Assembly (NCBI GenBank): GCA_016928355.1
Contig: JAFGKW010000036.1
Coordinates: 62,001-126,000 of the forward strand
Direction of reading: 5' to 3'
Source: Methanomicrobiaceae archaeon
Lineage (GTDB): Archaea > Halobacteriota > Methanomicrobia > Methanomicrobiales > Methanomicrobiaceae
DNA length: 64,000 nt
Part shown: positions 1 through 9,699 of the stretch, one piece after another
Layout: each line of letters opens with the position of its first letter
Numbering within the stretch: position 1 is the stretch's first letter
Program-made: the position numbers and the translations under genes
The notes under the pieces: model-generated
Databases searched by the model: none
What the model saw: the letters and a program-made list of their open reading frames with translations, nothing else
What the model was told of the DNA's origin: nothing

Positions 1-1131
1 AAGTGCGAAGAAAACATCTTCAAGGGAAGGATCTGCAAAGATCTCCACTCCCCTTAAATCCGTCCTGTGAGAAATATGCGAGGCCGTAAAGTCGATATGG
101 GATATTGCAAATAAAAAGACCTGTTCCACATTCTGCCAAAGAGCCGGCTTAAGACCAAGATTCTGGTATCTCCTGGCAAATTCAAGCGATTCATTGACAT
201 TTTTTATTATCGAGATCTCCTTCTCAATATATTTTTGAATATTGCCATCCTTCGTGAGCTGATTCTGGAGTTCAATATAGCCGTAAAGCGAGAAGACGGC
301 ATTCTGGATATCATTAAACGTTACCTTGTTTAAAAGGTTGATTTTCTCGTTTGCACGCTCCAGTGCAGCCTGTGCCATCATCTGCTCTGTAATATCCCTG
401 CATACAACAAGGACGAAACTGCTGCCATCGGCCCTCCGCATGGCCCTCACTGCCTCTCCAACCCAGATAACGGTACCGTCCTTCCTGACCTTGCGGAACT
501 TCCAGGAATTGATAATCCCTTTATTTTCAAGGCATTGCCTGAGATTCTTCTCCACCGCCGCTCTGTCGTCAGGATAGAAGAGGTTGAGAACGGGGCCGCC
601 CGCCAGCTCCCCGGCGGTATATCCGAGCTGCGAAGCCCCGAACTCATTGACCGAGAGGATCTTTCCTTCTTCATCGAGAGTAAAGTACATCGAAGGATTT
701 TCGTCATATAAAGCTCTGAACCGCTCTTCGCTCTTTTTGAGCTCCTCTTCCGCCTTTTGCAGTTCATCAAAGTTCTGTTTCAGCTCCTCCTCGTCAGCAG
801 CAAGCTGTTCATAAGCCCGGTTCAGATCATCATGCTTTCTGCGGGTCTCCTCTTCCGCCTTCCGGCGGTCCATTACCTCACGGGCAATGAAGAAGAAACC
901 GGCGAATACAAGAATATAGGCGATAATCCTGACAACCACGAGAACAGGCTCGAATAATTCCTTAAGGCCGAAGATCAGTGAGATGTGAGAAATCCCAAAA
1001 AGAAGGAAAGCGGAACCGATAATCAGGGGTGTCCCGCTGTCTGTCTTCCTGTACCACCAGATGCTGATTAAAACAATCCCTGCACAGAAGATCAGGTTAA
1101 TGAAACTTATAAAATCAAAGACAAAAGCCAT
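1..1131 (-). CDS. Membrane PAS sensor, histidine-kinase-like, 3' end outside window
   Basis: Reads leftward from ATG at 1131 and is still open at base 1, so the C-terminus is missing. Three hydrophobic segments (about residues 4-22, 30-50, 55-75) are followed by a short coiled coil and one PAS domain (about 120-250). A dimerisation helix of the family that normally reads ITRHD reads VTFND here, so the usual phospho-accepting His is Asn273. The start of the ATPase domain follows (EIFADPSLEDVFF at the edge). GGAGG lies 7 nt before the start, and the gene begins 2 nt after the stop of the receiver-PAS gene, so the two form an operon. Known: this kinase family is common in Methanomicrobiales. Inferred: it may not autophosphorylate in the standard way. 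The ATP-binding boxes lie outside the window, so it cannot be judged fully. Confidence 0.85.
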   Translation of the reverse strand, partial: MAFVFDFISFINLIFCAGIVLISIWWYRKTDSGTPLIIGSAFLLFGISHISLIFGLKELFEPVLVVVRIIAYILVFAGFFFIAREVMDRRKAEEETRRKHDDLNRAYEQLAADEEELKQNFDELQKAEEELKKSEERFRALYDENPSMYFTLDEEGKILSVNEFGASQLGYTAGELAGGPVLNLFYPDDRAAVEKNLRQCLENKGIINSWKFRKVRKDGTVIWVGEAVRAMRRADGSSFVLVVCRDITEQMMAQAALERANEKINLLNKVTFNDIQNAVFSLYGYIELQNQLTKDGNIQKYIEKEISIIKNVNESLEFARRYQNLGLKPALWQNVEQVFLFAISHIDFTASHISHRTDLRGVEIFADPSLEDVFFAL

Positions 1132-1133
1132 AT

Positions 1134-2642
1134 TCATCCTCCATTCTGTTCTCTCAGGATTGCCTGAACTGCAGTGACTTTCCCGTTCTTGGTCAGCCGT
1201 GAGAGACGAACTTCACAACCGGCCGTGGAGCCGTCTTTGCGGACAGCTTTTATTCCGAAGGCGGGCGGTTTTTCTCCTGAGATAATTTTGCTAATATTTG
1301 AAATAAGTAATGCAGCAGAATCCTCTGTCATTATTCCTGAATTGTTAACGTATTTTCCAAGGATTGCGGTTCTTGAATGCCCTGTATCTCTCTCGAAAGT
1401 ACTGTTCAGTTCTGTTATGGTGCCATCAGGCTCAAAAATTATAATCATGTCACATGCATTCTCAAAGAGTCTTTTATATCGCTCTTCACTAATCCTGCAT
1501 GCCTCCTCCGCTTTTTTTAGTTCTGTGGCATCAAATATGACACCTCTCACTCCCACAGCCCTGTTCTTCCTGATTATCGCATTTGCAAAGATCATTACGG
1601 GAAAGATTGTTCCGTCCTTCCTTACCGCCATATATTCAGTACCTGCAGTATTATCACCCTGCAGAATATTATTTATTTTTTCAATTCCCCTTTCACGATC
1701 TTCCGGAACCAGCATATCAATGGCATTTAACCCCCGTTCAAGATCTGCCGGGGTGTAACCGAAGGCCTCAAATGCCGCATGGTTGGCTGAAATAATAATC
1801 CCTTTTTCATCGGTCTCAAAGACGCACTGCGGCAGCATCTCTATAAGATCACGGTATCTTCTCTCGGAATCCAGAAGTTTTTGTTCAATCTTCTTTCTGT
1901 CGGTGACATCACGCAGGATTCCGGATATTCCGGTGATCTCACCTTTTTCATTTATTACTGCACCGCCATTGTCCTCCATCCAGAAGATGTTGCCGGATTT
2001 ATCATGTATCCTGAAGACCGTTATCGTAGGCTCTCCTGTTGTAACCGTCTTTATAAAATCTTCAACAGTGGTCTCCAGGTCTTCTTCGATAATAAGTTCT
2101 TCAAATTTTTTTGAGATGATCTCCTCCGGCTCAAAGCCGTATCTTGCGACCTGGGGCCCGATATGGGTGATCCGCCCTTTAGCATCTGTCGAATAAAAGA
2201 TATCGTTTGTTCTCTCGGTAAGAATCCTGTATTTCTCCTCGCTCTTTCTTAGTTCTTCTTCAGTTCTTTTCCTGCCGGCAGCCAGCCGGATTTTGTGTTC
2301 AAGTTCTGTAAACTGCGAAACCGGATCCCCGCCTTTCTGAAGATAATAATCCGCACCTGCATTGAGTGCCTCGATTGCAATCTCCTCACGTCCCCTGCCG
2401 GTGAAGAGTATAAACGGAATCTGGTTGTTTTCGGCCCTCAGGTGTTTTAGAAAGGCAATTCCGTCCATCTCTGGCATCATGTAGTCCGAGACGACACAGT
2501 CGATTTCCTTAGTTTTAAGGAGCTCAATCGCTTCTTTTGCCGAAAGGGCTGTTTCCACTTTTAAAAGCCCTGAACGCTCAAGGAATATCTTCCCTACCTC
2601 GAGAAGCGAGGACTCATCATCGGTGTAAATAACTGAGAACAT
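1134..2642 (-). CDS. Response regulator receiver with three PAS domains, no kinase or DNA-binding output
   Basis: 502 residues. The N-terminal receiver (1-120) has the acidic pair D8/D9, phospho-acceptor D53 (VVSDYMMPEMDG), T81 and K103, so it looks functional. Three PAS domains follow (about 130-250, 255-375, 385-500) and the protein ends there, with no HisKA, ATPase or HTH domain. It is the first gene of a two-gene leftward operon with the membrane sensor. A TATA-like element preceded by a CGAAA-type BRE lies on the minus strand at 2672-2684, about 30-40 nt before the ATG. Known: receiver-PAS proteins without an output domain are common in methanogens and are thought to act through protein contacts. 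Inferred: its partner is the adjacent sensor. Confidence 0.9.
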   Translation of the reverse strand: MFSVIYTDDESSLLEVGKIFLERSGLLKVETALSAKEAIELLKTKEIDCVVSDYMMPEMDGIAFLKHLRAENNQIPFILFTGRGREEIAIEALNAGADYYLQKGGDPVSQFTELEHKIRLAAGRKRTEEELRKSEEKYRILTERTNDIFYSTDAKGRITHIGPQVARYGFEPEEIISKKFEELIIEEDLETTVEDFIKTVTTGEPTITVFRIHDKSGNIFWMEDNGGAVINEKGEITGISGILRDVTDRKKIEQKLLDSERRYRDLIEMLPQCVFETDEKGIIISANHAAFEAFGYTPADLERGLNAIDMLVPEDRERGIEKINNILQGDNTAGTEYMAVRKDGTIFPVMIFANAIIRKNRAVGVRGVIFDATELKKAEEACRISEERYKRLFENACDMIIIFEPDGTITELNSTFERDTGHSRTAILGKYVNNSGIMTEDSAALLISNISKIISGEKPPAFGIKAVRKDGSTAGCEVRLSRLTKNGKVTAVQAILREQNGG

Positions 2643-2671
2643 TGATTAATCCACCATGGGGCAAATCTCTA

Positions 2672-2684
2672 TTTATAATTTCGG
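2672..2684 (-). promoter_or_regulatory. BRE/TATA promoter of the receiver-PAS operon
   Basis: On the minus strand CCGAAA runs directly into a TTATAAAT box. The expected start of transcription, about 25 nt further on, falls near 2650, just before the ATG at 2642. Confidence 0.5.
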
Positions 2685-2719
2685 AAAAAGGACAACCATA
2701 TGAGGAGATTAAATTATTG

Positions 2720-2743
2720 CCGGACGGCGTTTTTCCAGTCCGG
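2720..2743. repeat. 6-bp inverted repeat in the divergent spacer
   Basis: CCGGAC (2720-2725) and GTCCGG (2738-2743) are a perfect pair around a 12-nt spacer. They lie between the leftward receiver-PAS gene and the rightward ABC ATPase gene. This could be an operator or an RNA hairpin; sequence alone does not decide. Confidence 0.3.
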
Positions 2744-2823
2744 AATCTGGTCGTTCCTACCGCAGAATTCAAAGCAGAAATCTCATTAATGATTCAAAAT
2801 AATTATTAAAACGGAAAAATAGA

Positions 2824-3741
2824 ATGAATGCGGTCGAAGCGGAGAACCTCAGGAAGTCGTTCGGGTATGTAACTGCAGTGGATGGCGTAAGCCTTTCAAT
2901 CCCTGAGGGGGGCATATTCGGTTTTCTGGGTCCGAACGGGGCGGGAAAGACGACGACAATACGGATGCTCACCGGCGTTCTCATCCCTGATTCCGGGAAG
3001 GTGTCCGTATTCGGCGATGACGTCCACCAAAACCCTATCGCCGCCAAGCTTAAGATGGGGGTAATCCCTGAGAACGGGACGGTCTACAGCGACCTGACAG
3101 CCCGGCAGAATATCCTCCTTACTGGAAAGTTCTATGGTATGGAGAAGGATCTATGCGAGAAGAGGGCGGCGGAGATCCTTGAGCGGCTCGGACTGACTGA
3201 GAGGAGAAACGATCTCGTACGGCTCTTTTCAAAAGGGATGCGCCAGCGGATAAGCATCGCATGTGCAATCGTCCATTCGCCTCCGCTGCTGGTGCTTGAC
3301 GAACCCACCACCGGCCTTGACGTATACAGCCGCCGTCTTGTTATCGACACTGTCCGCCACATGAATGAAGATGGCAGCACTGTTCTTCTCACCACACACA
3401 ATATCGATGAGGCAAATGCACTTTGCAGTGATATCGGGATAATCGACAAGGGAAAGATCATCGCCTCGGGGAGTCCCGAGAAGCTGAAGAAGACATTCGA
3501 TACCTCGCGTTATGTTGAGATATCATTCGACCGTCCTGTCGGGAAGGAGATCTTCTCTGCTCCCGGGATAACCCGTGCCGAGCAGTGGGGGGACAAGTGG
3601 CGGATATATTCCGATGATCCCGACATCGCAGTGAAGCACCTGGCATCCGTGGCAGAGAGGGATAACCTCTCGATAATCTCTATTGCGACATCGAACCCTT
3701 CTCTCGAGGAGGCGTTTGTAAAGCTTACGGAGGGGATATGA
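2824..3741 (+). CDS. ABC-2 type exporter, ATP-binding subunit
   Basis: 305 residues, the usual size for a stand-alone ABC-2 ATPase (DrrA/CcmA-like). Walker A is GPNGAGKT (36-43), the ABC signature region is FSKGMRQR (135-142), Walker B is LLVLDE (155-160) followed by PTTGLD, and the switch His is in TTHNIDEA. The C-terminal 90 residues are the extra domain common in this subfamily. The stop overlaps the permease start by 4 bases (ATGA), a translationally coupled pair. The exported substrate cannot be told from sequence; drug, lipid or surface-component export are all possible for this family. Confidence 0.93.
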   Translation: MNAVEAENLRKSFGYVTAVDGVSLSIPEGGIFGFLGPNGAGKTTTIRMLTGVLIPDSGKVSVFGDDVHQNPIAAKLKMGVIPENGTVYSDLTARQNILLTGKFYGMEKDLCEKRAAEILERLGLTERRNDLVRLFSKGMRQRISIACAIVHSPPLLVLDEPTTGLDVYSRRLVIDTVRHMNEDGSTVLLTTHNIDEANALCSDIGIIDKGKIIASGSPEKLKKTFDTSRYVEISFDRPVGKEIFSAPGITRAEQWGDKWRIYSDDPDIAVKHLASVAERDNLSIISIATSNPSLEEAFVKLTEGI

Positions 3742-4490
3742 CGATGGACTGGAGGACCTTTGCCCGGAGCATCCTGATAGTCACCGAGAAGAACATGCGG
3801 ATATACTACTTCAAGGGGCCGGTGATGATCTTCGGTCTCCTCTTCCCGCTGATCATGTTCTTTACTTTCTTCATAGGAAGGGACCTTGACCTCATCCTCT
3901 TCTATCCCGGATTCCTCGGTATGATGCTCTTCTTCACTGCATCATCCGTCGGCCCGCTCATAACCCCGTGGGAGAAGAGGGAGAAGACGTACGAGCGTCT
4001 CGTCTCCCTCCCGGTAATACTCGAGAGCATCATTATCGGTGATATCCTCTCAGGGGCGGTATTTGGGGTAGGTATAACGATAATAGTATTCTGCTTATCA
4101 ACACTCCTGCTTCCGCTTCCTGTTGCAAATGCAGGCCTTCTACTGCTCTCGATCGTACTTGGCTCAATAGCCTTTGCAGCCCTTGGGACCCTGCTCTCAT
4201 CACCGGCAACGAACAACCCGTCGAATATAATGATGCTATCGAGTCTCGTCCGTCTCCCGATAATATTTATCTCCGGGATTTTCATCCCGCTAAGCCAGCT
4301 GGAGGGATTGAGCTATTTACTCACATCCGCATCTCCTCTCACCTATATAGTCGACCTCTTCCATGCTTCCCTGAAGGGCAATGCAGTCTACCCGGCATGG
4401 TTTGATATTCTGGTTATGGTCTTTGTGATCCTCCTCTTCATAGGTGCTGCAAAGGCAATACAAAAAAGAAACCTTATGAAAGGGATATGA
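3738..4490 (+). CDS. ABC-2 type exporter, membrane permease
   Basis: 250 residues with about six membrane segments (roughly 25-45, 55-75, 105-130, 135-160, 170-190, 225-245), as expected for an ABC-2 permease. It starts inside the end of the ATPase gene (ATGA overlap) and should form a homodimeric membrane channel with it. Few charged residues lie inside the helices, and there is no extracellular domain. It converges on the PAS kinase gene that ends at 4509, leaving only 18 bases between the two stops. Confidence 0.9.
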   Translation: MTMDWRTFARSILIVTEKNMRIYYFKGPVMIFGLLFPLIMFFTFFIGRDLDLILFYPGFLGMMLFFTASSVGPLITPWEKREKTYERLVSLPVILESIIIGDILSGAVFGVGITIIVFCLSTLLLPLPVANAGLLLLSIVLGSIAFAALGTLLSSPATNNPSNIMMLSSLVRLPIIFISGIFIPLSQLEGLSYLLTSASPLTYIVDLFHASLKGNAVYPAWFDILVMVFVILLFIGAAKAIQKRNLMKGI

Positions 4491-4508
4491 GTTAGAATTT
4501 AATTTTAA

Positions 4509-6485
4509 TTAGGTTATAAACCGGTAACCGCCCTTCGGAACAGTAATTTCGAAGTTGACTCCCTCTCCTTCTTTTCCGTTTTCACTTATGCCAATATCGG
4601 TTATTGAAAGGACTTCACGTGACAGGAACAGTCCGAGTCCTGTGTGCTTGCCAAATCCTTTCTGGAAGAGCTTTTCCCTGTAATTTCCGTTGATCCCAAG
4701 ACCGTTATCGCGGTAGAAGATAATGAGTCCCTTATCCGTTTCCACGTACGATAAAGAGATAATGCTTACATTTCCGCCATGGCGGATTGAATTCTCCATC
4801 AGATTATAAAATACCTTCTCGATAAGGGGGTCTGTGAAGATTTCAAGTTTTTTTAGTGAATTTTCAAGCTGAATTCCTTCGAGGTCGAGCGTTCCGGCGA
4901 CTAAATCCACGGTCTCCCCTACATTTTGCCATTTTGGCTCATTCATTCCGATATCCTGGTAATAGCGGGTAAATTCAATCTGATGCTGGATCGCATCAAC
5001 CGCTTCTTTCTCTTTTAAAAAATATTCATGAAGAGTGTTTTTGTCATCAGTATTATCTGACATTTCAAGGTAGCCCCGTATTACCATGATCATGTTAAGG
5101 ATATCGTGCCTCGTGATAGAGGAGAGCATATTGAGTTTTTTGTTTGCCATGGAAAGGGCTTCCTGAGCCTTTTTGCGTCTGGTGAAATCTGTCATGATGT
5201 AATTGAACCCGGTAACCCTGCCTTCATGAATAATCGGCGTCTGTGTGGTTCTGACATATCTCTCAGTTCCGTCCCTGGCGATTATCCTGAATAAATTCTC
5301 TCCATATTCTCCTTTTAGCCTTCGCTTAAATCCTTCAATCGTCCTTTGAAGGTCCCCGGGATGGATGAATTGCGAAAATTGCCGCCCTGTCACTTCATCC
5401 GTGGTAAACCCATACAGCTCTTCAACAACAGGGCTAATGTATACGATTTTTCCCTCCATATCCATAGTGAAAATTACATCGCTGACATTCTCGACAAGAT
5501 TCCGGAATTTTTCCTCACTCTCCTTCAGAGCATCCTCTGCTTTTATGCGTTCTGTGACATCAGTAAAGAAACCACTGAGATATTCCCTTTCGTGCATACT
5601 CACCATTGAACAGGTGATATCCGTTATCAGGGTCGTACTGTTTTTCCGCAGGCAGCGGATCGCTTTCAAAAATCCACCGTCATTTGCAGCAAGTTTCTTA
5701 AATTCCATTAATATTTCATCAAGAGTCTCTTTTGGATGAATATCGGCGATATTCATAACCGTGAGCTCCTCTTTTGAATATCCAAGCATCCTGCATATGG
5801 CCGGATTGACATGCACGATCTTCATTGTCTCAGGATCAGCAAAAATAATCCCTTCATTTGCTTTTTCAAAAAGAGAGCGATATCTGTTTTCACTTTCCTT
5901 CAGTTTCTCTTCTGCTGTCTTAAATTCTGAGATATCGGTTATCGTCATTAGACATTCATTGTCCGGGCCGGTGACGTGTCCCGTCAGATGAACAAAGGTC
6001 AGGGGTTCGCCCCGGATGGAAATGTCCAGGCTGTGTGGTGTTTTGTCTGTCTGGTGGAAAATCCTGTATAAACATTCATCAAAGGCAGTCAGGAAAGCTG
6101 CTGAAATAAAACCATGGAACTTCCGGCCAATCAGCAATGATCGCTCCCTCCCAAGCAGGGCTGCTCCGGTCAGGTTAATGTTCAGAATTGTACCACTATT
6201 ATCCAGGGTGAAGTAACCGACAGGGGCAAAATCATAGAGTCCGGTATACTTTTGCAGCCCTTCTTCGATCTCAGCTCTGGCCTGTATCAGTTCCTCGTTC
6301 TGGATCTCCAGCTCGATCTGGTGCACCTGAAGTTCATGGATTAGCCTCTGCATATCCTCGGTTGTATCCGGGATTGGTATGTGCCCTTTCTTTGCAGCCA
6401 TACTGTTCTCTGCCATTTTTCGAAGGGATTTCTCCCCCTGATCCACAATTTTATGATCCTTCGGTGTGCTTCGGCCGGGTTTCAT
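4509..6485 (-). CDS. Soluble PAS-domain sensor histidine kinase
   Basis: 658 residues, no membrane segment. An N-terminal coiled coil (about 45-80, HELQVHQIELEIQNEEL) is followed by three PAS domains (about 80-195, 205-320, 325-440), then the dimerisation box ITRHDILN with phospho-acceptor His460. The ATPase domain has the N box (NLMENSIRHGG), G1 box (DNGLGI) and G2 box (GLGLFLSREV), so all catalytic motifs are present. It begins 13 bases after the stop of the upstream CheB-CheR fusion on the same strand. Inferred: the two encode parts of one signalling unit, since in many bacteria the CheB-CheR-PAS and kinase modules are fused in one polypeptide. Confidence 0.92.
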   Translation of the reverse strand: MKPGRSTPKDHKIVDQGEKSLRKMAENSMAAKKGHIPIPDTTEDMQRLIHELQVHQIELEIQNEELIQARAEIEEGLQKYTGLYDFAPVGYFTLDNSGTILNINLTGAALLGRERSLLIGRKFHGFISAAFLTAFDECLYRIFHQTDKTPHSLDISIRGEPLTFVHLTGHVTGPDNECLMTITDISEFKTAEEKLKESENRYRSLFEKANEGIIFADPETMKIVHVNPAICRMLGYSKEELTVMNIADIHPKETLDEILMEFKKLAANDGGFLKAIRCLRKNSTTLITDITCSMVSMHEREYLSGFFTDVTERIKAEDALKESEEKFRNLVENVSDVIFTMDMEGKIVYISPVVEELYGFTTDEVTGRQFSQFIHPGDLQRTIEGFKRRLKGEYGENLFRIIARDGTERYVRTTQTPIIHEGRVTGFNYIMTDFTRRKKAQEALSMANKKLNMLSSITRHDILNMIMVIRGYLEMSDNTDDKNTLHEYFLKEKEAVDAIQHQIEFTRYYQDIGMNEPKWQNVGETVDLVAGTLDLEGIQLENSLKKLEIFTDPLIEKVFYNLMENSIRHGGNVSIISLSYVETDKGLIIFYRDNGLGINGNYREKLFQKGFGKHTGLGLFLSREVLSITDIGISENGKEGEGVNFEITVPKGGYRFIT

Positions 6486-6498
6486 ATATTTCTTTTGC

Positions 6499-9489
6499 CT
6501 ATTTTCCTGTAATATCCTCTATAGCAAGGAGAATTAATCCGTTGTCAGGCCTATTCGTTACGATCTGCCGGGCGTTGAGGAGCATGGCCCGGTGGCCTAT
6601 GTCAGGGAAATCATGTTCGACCAGGAAATCTTCAAAGGCCATATTTTTGGATAATACTGAATCCAGAAGTTCTTTGAGTTTGGGAATGTTCCACTGCCCG
6701 TTGCCAAGGGTATAGATATTCCTGCCTTCTACTCCATCTTTTGCAACATGGAATGTCCTGAGAAAGGATCTGTTTGCCGATATAACCTTCATATTCATAT
6801 CCAGAACAAGAAGGGATTCTCGTAATGCTTCTGTCACAGATTCGGCAAATATGCGGGCGCTCATCAGTTCATCCTCAAGTTCCTTATGAGCAGTAATATT
6901 GATAAAGGTAATCACGACACCATCGATCCTGTTATCCAGTGTACGATAGGGCATGATTCTTACCGAGAACCAGCGGTTGTCTTTTGTCGGGACAGTCTTT
7001 TCTGAGAACATCAGGGTCCGCTGAACTTTGCGGGCATCATCAGGCAGGTTCGGATAGATTAGTTCGGATACTAAATCGGTGAACGGCCTCCCAACGTCAC
7101 CGGGTATCAGCCTGATTACCTTTGTTGCTTCTGTGGTGAAACGCCGCACATTGAGGGATTCGTCAAGGAAAACCATCGCTATATCGGTACTGTTTAACAG
7201 GTTCTTCATGTCATTGTTCGACCGTGACAGGTCATCGACCCGGCTCTCCAGCTCGGCGTTAACAGTCTGAAGCTCTTCGTTTAGGGACTGCATCTCCTCC
7301 TTTGATGTAGTCAGTTCTTCGTTTGTAGACTGTAACTCCTCGTTTGTCGACTGAAGCTCCTCATTGGTGGATTTGAGCTCTTCCTGTGAGATCTGCATCT
7401 CTTCGCGAAGTGCATTCATTTCTTCCTCCGACTGCCTCAGCAAATTTTCCATTTCACCTATTCGAGCGTATTCTGTGGTTTTAATGCCGCTTTGCGTTTT
7501 CTTTTTTCTCCTGGGCTGCAGGGGTGCCACATCCGTTAGAATCACAAGCATTTTTCCTTTCAGTTCAGGGGGGTCGTTGATCAGCTGAACGGTGACATCC
7601 ACATCCTGCGTCCCGGTTTCGGTCTGGACCCTTATGCCCTTTGCCGTTATCGTCTCCTTTGTCTGCAGAGTCTGCCGGAATATGGTGGTCAGTTCATGTC
7701 GCAATCCCTCGCGTGCCATTGCGAAGATGTTCCAGTTGACCTTGCCTGCAGTGGGTTCCAGGTACTTCCCGGTTCTGCCGTGTATATAGAGGATATCCCC
7801 GGCTTCGGTAGTCATGACTGCTGCAGGTGTATACTGCTGCAGGAGCAGCCGGTCGGTAAGAGACTGCAGATTGGCAACAGGGATTGTTGGAAATAGTTCT
7901 GCTTTTATTTCTGTCCTTCTCCCGTAGAGGCGTACCGGAAACTCGACCGGTTCTGCGGGCAGAGCCTGTTTTGTGTGGGAAAAGATCCTCAGCTTTGGTT
8001 CGATCTCTGAAAAAAGGTTTGTATAACCGTTGACAGTCTCGGCAGTGCCAAGAATGAGAATGCCGCCAGGATTGAGAGCGTAATGAAACAGGGGCAGGAT
8101 CTTTTTCTGGATCGCGGGTTCCAGGTAGATTAACAGATTGCGGCAGGATAGAAGATCCAGCCGGGTAAACGGCGGGTCCATGATCAGGTTTTGTTGTGCA
8201 AAGATGACCATCTCACGGATCTCCTTTCCGATCCTGATCTTCCCGTCCTCTTCTCTCAGGAAAAACCGGTTAAGGCGTTCTTCGGATACATCGACAAGAA
8301 TATTTTCCTGGTACACCCCGACCCTTGCCTTTTCGATAGCGTCCCCGTCGAGATCGGTGGCATATATCTGCAGACTGATCCGTCCTTCCGGCCGGACCTG
8401 TTGCAGGGCCTCCCTGAATACAATAGCAAGTGAATATACTTCTTCACCTGTGGAACAGCCTGCAACCCATGCTCTAAGCTTCGTTCCATCCGGGGTTTTA
8501 TCGATAATACCGGGTATAACCACGTCCCGGAGTCTGTCCCATACGGCAGGGTCGCGGAAGAAGCTTGTTACGCCGATTAAAAGTTCACGGAAAAGAATGT
8601 CAATTTCGCGCCGGTTTTCATGCAAAAAGTGAACATAGGTTGCAATCCGGTCGATCTGGTGGATTGCCATCCGACGCTCGATCCGCCTGTACACCATATT
8701 CTTTTTGTACATGGAGAAATCGTGCCCGGTCCGGGCCCGGAGAAGGATTACTATCTCTTCCAGTGAACTCCCTGATTTTTGCCCGATTGCCGGTTTTTTT
8801 TCACCTGTACCCGGGATATGACGGATGAACCCGAGGATACCTGCCGGCAGTTCTTCAGCAGGTGCAACAATGTCAGCAAGCCCGTTATCGATTGCGCTTT
8901 TGGGCATGCCATTGAATTTGGCAGATGACAGGTCCTGCACAAGGCACAATCCTCCTTTTTCGCGGATTGCCCGAAGTCCGGCTGTGCCATCTGTACCCAT
9001 ACCGGAGAGAATGACACCTATGCTCTTTTCCCCCAGGTCATCGGCAAGGGATGAGAAGAAGGAATCGATTGGGAACCTGTGGCCACGGGGTTCTGCCGGC
9101 TCAAGCAGGTGCAAAACACCATGCAGAAGTGACATGTCCCTGTTTGGAGGTATGATATAAACCCGGTCAGGCCGGACTTTGATCCTGTCGGTGACCTCGA
9201 CAACTTTCATCTTTGTTTTGCGCTGGAGCAGTTCGGGCATTGCACCTTTGTAATCCGGGTCAAGGTGCTGCACAATGACAAATGCCATTCCTGAATCCTC
9301 AGGTACTCCCTCTAAAAACCTTTCCAGGGCCTCGAGTCCTCCGGCTGAAGCTCCAATCCCGACAATCAGAGGGATATTTCCGGATTTTTTCATATTCTGC
9401 TGTGCCGGGGTTTTCGGGCAGGTGGGCTTGTTGCTGACTGCCGTACTTTTTTTGTCTGTATTTGTATCCATTGGAGATTTCATTTCCAT
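6499..9489 (-). CDS. CheB-CheR fusion (methylesterase/methyltransferase) with coiled coil and PAS domains
   Basis: 996 residues. The CheB methylesterase domain (about 38-225) keeps the catalytic residues Ser48 (GIGASAGG), His75 (IVQHLDP) and Asp167 (GMGTDG), but lacks the receiver domain of chemotaxis CheB. The CheR domain (about 235-500) includes the SAM-binding AGCSTGEEVYS motif. A long coiled coil (about 675-760) with repeated ELQSTNE heptads leads into two PAS domains (about 765-870, 880-995), and the protein ends there. No chemoreceptor, CheA or CheW gene is nearby, so a role in classical chemotaxis is doubtful. Known: such fusions occur widely in bacteria and in some methanogens, where their targets are poorly known. 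M1 or M7 could be the start; neither has a clear ribosome site. Confidence 0.9.
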   Translation of the reverse strand: MEMKSPMDTNTDKKSTAVSNKPTCPKTPAQQNMKKSGNIPLIVGIGASAGGLEALERFLEGVPEDSGMAFVIVQHLDPDYKGAMPELLQRKTKMKVVEVTDRIKVRPDRVYIIPPNRDMSLLHGVLHLLEPAEPRGHRFPIDSFFSSLADDLGEKSIGVILSGMGTDGTAGLRAIREKGGLCLVQDLSSAKFNGMPKSAIDNGLADIVAPAEELPAGILGFIRHIPGTGEKKPAIGQKSGSSLEEIVILLRARTGHDFSMYKKNMVYRRIERRMAIHQIDRIATYVHFLHENRREIDILFRELLIGVTSFFRDPAVWDRLRDVVIPGIIDKTPDGTKLRAWVAGCSTGEEVYSLAIVFREALQQVRPEGRISLQIYATDLDGDAIEKARVGVYQENILVDVSEERLNRFFLREEDGKIRIGKEIREMVIFAQQNLIMDPPFTRLDLLSCRNLLIYLEPAIQKKILPLFHYALNPGGILILGTAETVNGYTNLFSEIEPKLRIFSHTKQALPAEPVEFPVRLYGRRTEIKAELFPTIPVANLQSLTDRLLLQQYTPAAVMTTEAGDILYIHGRTGKYLEPTAGKVNWNIFAMAREGLRHELTTIFRQTLQTKETITAKGIRVQTETGTQDVDVTVQLINDPPELKGKMLVILTDVAPLQPRRKKKTQSGIKTTEYARIGEMENLLRQSEEEMNALREEMQISQEELKSTNEELQSTNEELQSTNEELTTSKEEMQSLNEELQTVNAELESRVDDLSRSNNDMKNLLNSTDIAMVFLDESLNVRRFTTEATKVIRLIPGDVGRPFTDLVSELIYPNLPDDARKVQRTLMFSEKTVPTKDNRWFSVRIMPYRTLDNRIDGVVITFINITAHKELEDELMSARIFAESVTEALRESLLVLDMNMKVISANRSFLRTFHVAKDGVEGRNIYTLGNGQWNIPKLKELLDSVLSKNMAFEDFLVEHDFPDIGHRAMLLNARQIVTNRPDNGLILLAIEDITGK

Positions 9490-9699
9490 CTCAGATTTTT
9501 GTTGTTTTATTATCAGGAAATTGTACTTTTCGAATAATGGATATTGGATATAATAAAATGATTGATCGGTTTTTAGTGTTTTTCCGGGATTTTCCTCGCA
9601 GTGGAAAAGTGCCTTGTATCTGATGTCCTTATCCAGCCCACAACTTTTGTCGACAACATCATAGATCCCGATAAGGATGATCCTGAGAAAGAATAATTA

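Noticed and set aside
7306-7390. Short tandem DNA repeat
   Set aside because: It encodes the repeated ELQSTNE heptads of the CheB-CheR coiled coil, a normal family feature.
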